This document shows, piece after piece, positions 5,239 through 10,017 of a stretch of DNA of 10,017 bases. The notes below the pieces were generated by a model that saw nothing but the letters and a program-made list of their open reading frames with translations, made no database searches and was not told the origin of the DNA. A program made the position numbers and the translations under genes. Source of the DNA: JBHENN01 sp046262015 (lineage in GTDB: Bacteria > Actinomycetota > CADDZG01 > WHSQ01); the NCBI GenBank assembly GCA_046262015.1, contig JBHENN010000013.1, positions 1 to 10,017 on the forward strand, in the 5' to 3' direction. The first letter of the stretch is position 1; the number at the start of each line of letters is the position of its first letter.

Positions 5239-7155
5239 ATGAGATCGGGAACTGACGTGGCCGCGTCGGCAGCACGGCACCCTGGAGCGAGCGGTCCTCG
5301 GCGGATCCCGGCCAGGGCCTCTTGGGCAGGCCTCGCCGCGGCTCTCCTCTTGTCTCTCTTCCCCGCCGCAGCCGCAGGTGCCCCTGCGGGCGGGACGGTC
5401 CTCCGGGTCGCCGAGGCCGTACCCGGGAGCTACCTCGTCACCCTTCAACCCGACGCCACCGATGTCGTGGCCACGGCTACCGGCTTGGCGCGCGCTCTCC
5501 GCGGTGAGCTCGGCTATGTCTACACCCACGCCCTCAAGGGTTTCTCCATCGCGCTCAAGCCTTCGGCCGCCGAGGCGCTCAGCCGCGATCCTCGCGTCGC
5601 GCTCGTCGAGCAGGACCCGGTGGTCCGCGCGATCGACACGCAGACGGGCCCCCCGTGGGGTCTCGATCGCACCGATCAGCGCAACCTCCCCCTGAGCGGC
5701 TCGTACGTGTATAACGCGACGGGTGCGGGAGCCACCGCCTACATCATCGATACCGGCATCCGTACATCTCACTCGGACTTCGGCGGGCGCGCCTCCCATG
5801 GATACGACTTCGTCGACGGCGACGCCGACGCCAGCGACTGCAACGGTCACGGCACGCATGTAGCCGGCACGGTCGGAGGCACTAGCTACGGGATCGCGAA
5901 GGCCGCCTCCCTGGTGGGAGTGCGGGTCCTCGACTGTGGGGGGAGTGGATCCGGCGCCGACATCATCGCCGGCATCGACTGGGTCACCGCGCAGCACACC
6001 GCCGGAGAGAACGACGTCGCGAACATGAGCCTCGGCACGTTGGTCGGCACCAGCTCCACGATCGATGCCGCGGTGAGGAACTCGATCTCCGACGGCACGA
6101 CGTACGCGATCGCCGCCGGGAACGGCGGGCTCCTAGGCGTTGGAGAGGATGCCTGCAACACCTCTCCGTCTCGGGTCGCCGAAGCCCTGACGGTGTCTGC
6201 TACCGATAGCAGCGACCGCAAGGCATCGTTCGCGAACTACGGCACTTGCGTCGACATCTTCGCTCCGGGCGTCTCGGTCAAGTCGGCCTGGTACACCAAC
6301 GACACGGCGACCAACACCATCAGCGGAACCTCCATGGCGGCGCCACATGTAGCGGGGGTCGCGGCTCAGTACCTTCAGGTCAACCCGGGATCGTCTCCCG
6401 CCGCGGTCGCCTCGGCCATCACCGGCAACGCAACCACCGGCAAGGTGACGAGCGCGGGGTCGGGTTCGCCGAACCGTCTCCTCTACAACGGCTTCATCAG
6501 CGCGGCGCCCGCTCCCAGCCCATCTCCGAGTCCCAGCCCTACGGGCCCGACCAACAGCGCGCCGGCCGCTAGCTTCACCGAGACGTGCTCGGGCCTGACC
6601 TGCACCTTCACCGACACCAGCACGGACTCCGACGGCACGATCGCCGGACGAAGCTGGAACTTCGGAGACGGCTCGACCTCGACCGCGGCCAACCCCTCGC
6701 ACACCTACGCCGCCGCAGGGACCTACACGGTGTCGCTGACCGTCACCGACGACGACGGCGCCACCGGCTCGACCTCACACGCGGTCACGGTCGCGACGAG
6801 CAGCGATCCCGACCCGAGCACCCCCACCCTGACGAACGCCGTGGCCACGAGCGACACCAACGGGGCCAAGGGGACGTGGAAGTATTACAAGATCCAGGTG
6901 CCGGCCGGGAAGTCCTCGCTCAAGGTCGAGTTGGCGGGTCCGTCGTGTGGCCTGCTCAGCTGCAACCCCGACCTCGACCTGTACGTGCGGCAGGCAGCCA
7001 AACCCACCACCACGAGCTATGCGTGCCGTGTGTACACCTCGTCGTCGTCGGGCACGTGCACGATCTCGAACCCAGCCGGCGATTGGTGGTACGTCGGGGT
7101 CCACGTCTATTCCGGGACCGAGGTCAAGAGCTACACGATCAAGGCAACCTATTAG
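5239..7155 (+). CDS. Secreted subtilisin-family (S8) protease, aqualysin/proteinase K type, with PKD and PPC domains
   Basis: A 638-residue extracellular serine endopeptidase. ATG 5239 follows a run of seven G (5229-5235), which is the likely ribosome binding site. The order is a basic N-region and hydrophobic core (about 29-46, cleavage near AAAAGA), an I9 inhibitor propeptide (about 60-132), the S8 domain (about 133-420), a Pro/Ser linker (424-437), a PKD domain (about 440-518, SWNFGDGST) and a pre-peptidase C-terminal (PPC) domain (about 530-638). The catalytic residues are Asp171 (YIIDTG), His204 (NGHGTHVAG), oxyanion Asn295 (AAGN) and Ser365 (GTSMAAPHVAG). The mature enzyme probably begins near residue 133, by alignment of PPWGLDRTDQRNLPL with mature aqualysin. 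Cys201/Cys233 and Cys306/Cys337 match the spacing of the two aqualysin I disulfides. PKD and PPC domains usually aid binding to insoluble protein substrates or are removed on maturation. The gene stands alone between a divergent operon and a hairpin. Confidence 0.95.
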   Translation: MRSGTDVAASAARHPGASGPRRIPARASWAGLAAALLLSLFPAAAAGAPAGGTVLRVAEAVPGSYLVTLQPDATDVVATATGLARALRGELGYVYTHALKGFSIALKPSAAEALSRDPRVALVEQDPVVRAIDTQTGPPWGLDRTDQRNLPLSGSYVYNATGAGATAYIIDTGIRTSHSDFGGRASHGYDFVDGDADASDCNGHGTHVAGTVGGTSYGIAKAASLVGVRVLDCGGSGSGADIIAGIDWVTAQHTAGENDVANMSLGTLVGTSSTIDAAVRNSISDGTTYAIAAGNGGLLGVGEDACNTSPSRVAEALTVSATDSSDRKASFANYGTCVDIFAPGVSVKSAWYTNDTATNTISGTSMAAPHVAGVAAQYLQVNPGSSPAAVASAITGNATTGKVTSAGSGSPNRLLYNGFISAAPAPSPSPSPSPTGPTNSAPAASFTETCSGLTCTFTDTSTDSDGTIAGRSWNFGDGSTSTAANPSHTYAAAGTYTVSLTVTDDDGATGSTSHAVTVATSSDPDPSTPTLTNAVATSDTNGAKGTWKYYKIQVPAGKSSLKVELAGPSCGLLSCNPDLDLYVRQAAKPTTTSYACRVYTSSSSGTCTISNPAGDWWYVGVHVYSGTEVKSYTIKATY

Positions 7156-7166
7156 TTCCGGCTGAC

Positions 7167-7183
7167 CGAGCCCAGACGGCTCG
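7167..7183 (+). terminator. Hairpin after the protease gene
   Basis: CGAGCC-CAGAC-GGCTCG is a perfect 6-bp GC-rich stem with a 5-nt loop, 11 nt after the stop codon. The following bases (CTGTTGGTTC) are only modestly T-rich, so this is a weak intrinsic terminator candidate. Confidence 0.5.
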
Positions 7184-7203
7184 CTGTTGGTTCGGGGGTA
7201 CCT

Positions 7204-7213
7204 AGCGATCGCT
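7204..7213. other. 10-bp palindrome AGCGATCGCT in the intergenic region
   Basis: A perfect palindrome in the 199-nt gap 7156-7354 between the protease and the dehydrogenase. It lies about 130 nt ahead of the predicted dehydrogenase promoter, far from the position of a typical operator. It may be chance. The rest of this gap shows nothing recognisable except the hairpin and promoter listed separately. Confidence 0.25.
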
Positions 7214-7342
7214 TATGGCATCCCCAGCTTCAACCGTTCTTCTGGAGCCTGGCAGTGACGGCGGTGGTCGCGGCCCTCGTTTCGTGGCGACGCTGCCGGT
7301 GACCGGCGTCCCGACGCATCCCGCACCCCGGCCGCAGTCCCA

Positions 7343-7348
7343 TATCCT
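7343..7348 (+). promoter_or_regulatory. Predicted -10 element of the acyl-CoA dehydrogenase gene, leaderless layout
   Basis: TATCCT is followed by 6 nt (GGTCCC) and then ATG 7355. The mRNA would begin at the start codon. No Shine-Dalgarno sequence is visible. Hexamer and spacing are identical to those before the ABC ATPase gene. Confidence 0.5.
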
Positions 7349-7354
7349 GGTCCC

Positions 7355-9046
7355 ATGGCGGGGTTCCTGCAGACACCTCCCGAGCTTCCCGACTCCTGGC
7401 AGGGCGACCGCGCCCTGCGCGAGACGGTCCGGTTCCATCTCTCCGAGGACCTCTGGGACGCGGCCGAGGCGGCGCTCGGCCCGATGGGAGAGCTCGCGGC
7501 GTCGGACGACGTGCAACGTCTCGCGGCCCGGGCCGAGAGCGAGCCCCCGAGGCACGTCCCCTTCGCCCCATGGGGTGAACGGGTCGATGAGATAGAGGTC
7601 TCGCCCGCGTACACGGAGCTGGGCCGTATCGGGATCGAGGCGGGCGTCACCGCACTGCCCTACGAGGGAGGGCCCTTCGGACCGGCGGCGCGGATCGTGT
7701 GGGGCGCGCTGATCGCGTTGTGGGGGCCGTCGTCTGCCCTCTATAGCTGCCCCGTGGCGATGACTGATGCCGCTGCGCGCACCCTGCTGGATCATGGCGA
7801 TGCCTCAGAGTCCGCCATCGTGGACCGATTGACCACGCGCGACCCGGACTCGGCATGGACCAGCGGTCAGTGGATGACCGAGACGGCGGGAGGCTCTGAC
7901 GTCCGGCGCACCGGGACCCGTGCGGTGCGCGACGGTACCGGGGCGTGGCGCCTGTACGGCACCAAGTGGTTCACGAGCGCGACGACATCCGAGATGGCGC
8001 TGACGCTTGCTCGTCCGGAAGGCGCTGCTGAAGGAGCGCGTGGCCTGGCCCTGTTCCGCGTCCAGCGGGTGCTCGAGGATGGTGCGCGCAACCAGATCGT
8101 GGTGCGTCGTCTCAAGGACAAGCTGGGTACCCGCGCCGTGCCGACCGCCGAGCTCGAGCTCCAAGGAGCGCTGGCGCACCCCGTGGGCGACGTGCTGGAC
8201 GGAGGCGGGGTGCGCAGGATCGCCACGATGCTCAACCTCACGCGGATCCACAACGCGCTCGGCTCCGTCGGCGCGCTCGCGCGCGGGCTCGCGTGGGCCA
8301 GGGCGTACGCGCGAGTGCGCGAGGTGTTCGGGCGTCCGCTCCAGTCGATGCCGGCCCACGCCGCCACCCTGACCGACGTGGCCGTCGATCATGCAGCCGC
8401 CCTGGCGCTCACCTTCAGATGCTGTGAGCTCGTGGGCAGGGTCGAGGCGGATACTGCTACCGACGGCGAGCGCGCCCTTCTGCGTGCTCTGACCCCTCTA
8501 GCGAAGCTTGCAACCGCGCGGTGGGCGATCGCGGGGACCGCCGAGTGCATGGAAGCGCTCGGGGGAGTGGGCTACTGCGAGGACTCGGGCATGCCGGCGG
8601 TCGTACGTAACGCCCACGTACTTCCGATCTGGGAGGGGACGACCAACGTGCTCGCGCTCGACGTCTTGCGAGCAGGGGAGCGGTCCGGCGCGGTCGCCGC
8701 AGTGCTCCAGGACGCACGTGCGGCTGCAGCTTCGGTGCGCACGGACCACAACGTGAGCCAGGCCGCAGAGGATGTCGACGCGGCGGTCCGCGAGCTCGAA
8801 CGTCGGGCTGTTGCCATGGCTGCGAGCGCTGAGCCCGCCGAGGCGTCCGCGCGTTCGTTCGCTCTCGGGCTTGCAACGACCTACGCATGCGCTCGGCTGT
8901 GTCTCCAGGGCTCGTGGGCGGCGCGCCGAGGAGATCCACGCACCGCTGCGGCAGCGGTGCGGCTCGGCGCGCGGGGGCTGGTGCCACCCGAAGCTCCTGA
9001 GGCGCTGTTCCTGGGGATGGACGAAGCTCCCGCCATCGCGCCCTGA
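7355..9046 (+). CDS. Acyl-CoA dehydrogenase, AidB/isovaleryl-CoA dehydrogenase-like
   Basis: A 563-residue FAD flavoenzyme, close to the roughly 540 residues of the AidB branch and much longer than classic short-chain dehydrogenases of about 390. The N-terminus (FLQTPPELPDSW) resembles the AidB N-terminal domain. The FAD/substrate motif is QWMTETAGGSDV (172-183), the later flavin-binding region contains VREVFGRPL (321-329), and the catalytic base is Glu427 in LPIWEGTTN. GGVGYCED (403-410) is the typical segment just before it. The C-terminal 120 residues form the extra Ala-rich helical domain seen in this branch. In E. coli that branch (AidB) is linked to the alkylation response and binds DNA. 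Other relatives are ordinary acyl-CoA dehydrogenases, and the sequence alone does not choose. No electron-transfer or other fatty-acid genes lie beside it, and no other Ada-regulon gene is visible. Confidence 0.88.
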   Translation: MAGFLQTPPELPDSWQGDRALRETVRFHLSEDLWDAAEAALGPMGELAASDDVQRLAARAESEPPRHVPFAPWGERVDEIEVSPAYTELGRIGIEAGVTALPYEGGPFGPAARIVWGALIALWGPSSALYSCPVAMTDAAARTLLDHGDASESAIVDRLTTRDPDSAWTSGQWMTETAGGSDVRRTGTRAVRDGTGAWRLYGTKWFTSATTSEMALTLARPEGAAEGARGLALFRVQRVLEDGARNQIVVRRLKDKLGTRAVPTAELELQGALAHPVGDVLDGGGVRRIATMLNLTRIHNALGSVGALARGLAWARAYARVREVFGRPLQSMPAHAATLTDVAVDHAAALALTFRCCELVGRVEADTATDGERALLRALTPLAKLATARWAIAGTAECMEALGGVGYCEDSGMPAVVRNAHVLPIWEGTTNVLALDVLRAGERSGAVAAVLQDARAAAASVRTDHNVSQAAEDVDAAVRELERRAVAMAASAEPAEASARSFALGLATTYACARLCLQGSWAARRGDPRTAAAAVRLGARGLVPPEAPEALFLGMDEAPAIAP

Positions 9047-9083
9047 CCCATCCGCGCGGGAGGCGAGCGCCGAACCTCTCCTG

Positions 9084-9554
9084 ATGACCGAGAAAGCCCC
9101 GTTCCGTGCGCGTCTTGGCGCCGTCTGCATCGCAGCAGCCGGTGTTGTGGCGCTGTCCTCCTGCGGAGGCGTCACCAACCCGCAAGCTGGGGCGCCTACC
9201 ACCGCGCCATCGTCCCGTGCGGACGATGGCGGCGACCCGGGGTCCGCATCGGACGCGGCGGTCCTAGTGAAGAACATCGCGTTCGATCCCGCATCGCTCG
9301 AAGTCGAGGTCGGGACCGAGGTCCTCTGGACGAACGACGACGGACCCGTCCGCCACACCGTGACCTCCGGACAGCCTCCTACCGACGCGGTGCCGGGCTT
9401 GTCCGAAGGCAAGCCGGCGAAGAAGACCGGCGTCTTCGACGGCGACCTGCCGCAAGGAGGCGCGACCTACAGCTTCACTTTCGAGAAGGCCGGAGCGTAC
9501 GCGTACTTCTGCGAGGTACATCCTTCGATGACGGGAACGATCGTCGTCCGCTGA
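9084..9554 (+). CDS. Cupredoxin-domain lipoprotein (type-1 copper protein)
   Basis: A 156-residue predicted lipoprotein. Residues 8-23 form a short hydrophobic signal ending in the lipobox LSSC, with Cys27 as the lipidated residue. A low-complexity Ala/Pro/Ser/Asp linker (about 28-58) carries the domain off the membrane. The cupredoxin fold (about 59-156) starts LVKNIAFDPASLEVEVGTEV. It holds a full type-1 copper set: His91 (VRHTV), then Cys143, His146 and Met149 in FCEVHPSM. It is therefore expected to be a blue copper electron carrier on the outer face of the membrane. Its partner is unknown. The start lies 37 nt after the dehydrogenase stop with no Shine-Dalgarno sequence close by (a GGGAGG lies 20 nt upstream), so the true start or the coupling to the gene ahead is uncertain. 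A helical lipoprotein gene follows after 101 nt. Confidence 0.88.
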   Translation: MTEKAPFRARLGAVCIAAAGVVALSSCGGVTNPQAGAPTTAPSSRADDGGDPGSASDAAVLVKNIAFDPASLEVEVGTEVLWTNDDGPVRHTVTSGQPPTDAVPGLSEGKPAKKTGVFDGDLPQGGATYSFTFEKAGAYAYFCEVHPSMTGTIVVR

Positions 9555-9643
9555 GCGGATCGTAGAAGTCGCAATCCACCCGAGCCCCGTGGTCCGAACA
9601 ACAGCCGGGTCCACGAGCGACTCGAACCGATCCGATCCGACAC

Positions 9644-9649
9644 GAGGAG
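9644..9649 (+). promoter_or_regulatory. Ribosome binding site of the helical lipoprotein gene
   Basis: GAGGAG lies 6 nt before ATG 9656 and only 2 nt before an out-of-frame ATG at 9652. The spacing selects 9656. The gap 9555-9655 has no TANNNT box that I can support, so the gene may be transcribed with the cupredoxin. It also contains CCGATCCGATCCGA (9627-9640), a short 5-bp tandem repeat of unknown meaning. Confidence 0.6.
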
Positions 9650-9655
9650 TGATGC

Positions 9656-10017
9656 ATGAAGAAGAACCTCTTGCTTCGAATGGGTGCAGCGCTGTTGGCG
9701 TTCGCCCTTCTCGGAGCTGCGTGCAGTAGCGACACCGAGACCGACGCCGGCAGCGCGGCGAACAAAAGCGCGTCCGCCGACACAGACATGGACAAGGAGC
9801 TTGCCGTCGGGGTCGACACTCCTGCGGCGACGCTGAACCGCGACCTGACGCACCTGCTGGACCTGCACGAGTACAACGCCGGCATCGCGATCTACACCGC
9901 GGTGCAGGCTGGCGGCGACCTCAAGGACCCGACGGTCGCGGCTGCGGTCCAGGAGCTCGACGACAACTCGGTCGCACTCTCCGAGGCGATCGGGTCGGTC
10001 TACGGCGATGCCGGGGC
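9656..10017 (+). CDS. Predicted helical lipoprotein, 3' end outside window
   Basis: The reading frame is open to the window edge (120 residues visible). A lipoprotein signal (MKKN, then a hydrophobic core at 5-20) ends in GAAC with Cys23 as the lipid-attachment site. An acidic Ser/Ala linker (24-58) follows, and then a region rich in predicted helix. In that region the pattern LNRDLTHLLDLHEYNAG (60-76) is followed by LDDNSVALSEAIGSVYG (101-117). The His66, His71 and Glu72 cluster on the first helix could bind a metal, but this is speculation. From memory, similar sequences are uncharacterised actinobacterial and Firmicutes surface proteins that carry two or more copies of this helical unit. 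I cannot confirm this, and a second copy would lie beyond the edge. Its position directly after a copper lipoprotein suggests, but does not prove, a shared role at the cell surface. Confidence 0.7.
   Translation, partial: MKKNLLLRMGAALLAFALLGAACSSDTETDAGSAANKSASADTDMDKELAVGVDTPAATLNRDLTHLLDLHEYNAGIAIYTAVQAGGDLKDPTVAAAVQELDDNSVALSEAIGSVYGDAG

Noticed and set aside
6508..6549. Repetitive DNA encoding PAPSPSPSPSPTGP
   Set aside because: It is an ordinary Pro/Ser interdomain linker in the protease, not a mobile or CRISPR-type repeat.
8457..9412. Overlapping minus-strand open frames opposite the dehydrogenase and cupredoxin genes
   Set aside because: They are Arg/Pro/Ser-rich frames without motifs, and the plus strand holds complete, recognisable proteins.
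9548..9558. CCGCTGAGCGG inverted repeat over the cupredoxin stop codon
   Set aside because: The arms are separated by a single base, so no hairpin can form, and no T-tract follows. It is probably chance.

Overview
This is a GC-rich window with Actinomycetota-like codon use: third positions are mostly G or C, GTG starts occur, and two genes look leaderless. The genus cannot be named from this sequence. The window is nearly all coding. There are nine genes, two of them cut by the window edges, and no non-coding gap longer than 200 bases. I see no tRNA, rRNA, CRISPR array, insertion sequence or integrase.

Left edge (2-391, + strand): the C-terminal end of an MFS transporter. It converges with the next gene, and the two stop codons sit inside one perfect 14-bp palindrome.

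Minus-strand block (5112 down to 398): five tightly coupled genes, in transcription order. They are an ABC exporter ATPase, its ABC-2 permease, an enterochelin-esterase-like alpha/beta hydrolase with an N-terminal beta-sandwich, a second smaller esterase, and an ATP-grasp ligase. Every junction overlaps (4, 19, 4 and 1 bases), so this should be one mRNA with coupled translation. A TATCCT hexamer ends 6 nt before the ATPase start codon, which suggests a leaderless operon promoter. A ligase, two related hydrolases and an exporter together look like a small module for making, trimming and exporting an unknown product. This is the most interesting unit in the window. Its substrate cannot be read from the sequence.

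Plus-strand block (5239-10017): a secreted subtilisin-family protease of the aqualysin/proteinase K type (signal peptide, I9 propeptide, S8 catalytic domain with all catalytic residues, Pro/Ser linker, PKD domain, pre-peptidase C-terminal domain), followed by a terminator-like hairpin. Next comes an AidB-type acyl-CoA dehydrogenase whose promoter has the same leaderless TATCCT + 6 nt layout. Two predicted lipoproteins follow: a type-1 copper cupredoxin with a full His-Cys-His-Met ligand set, and a mainly helical lipoprotein cut by the right edge. These two may form a surface-exposed pair, but only adjacency supports that.
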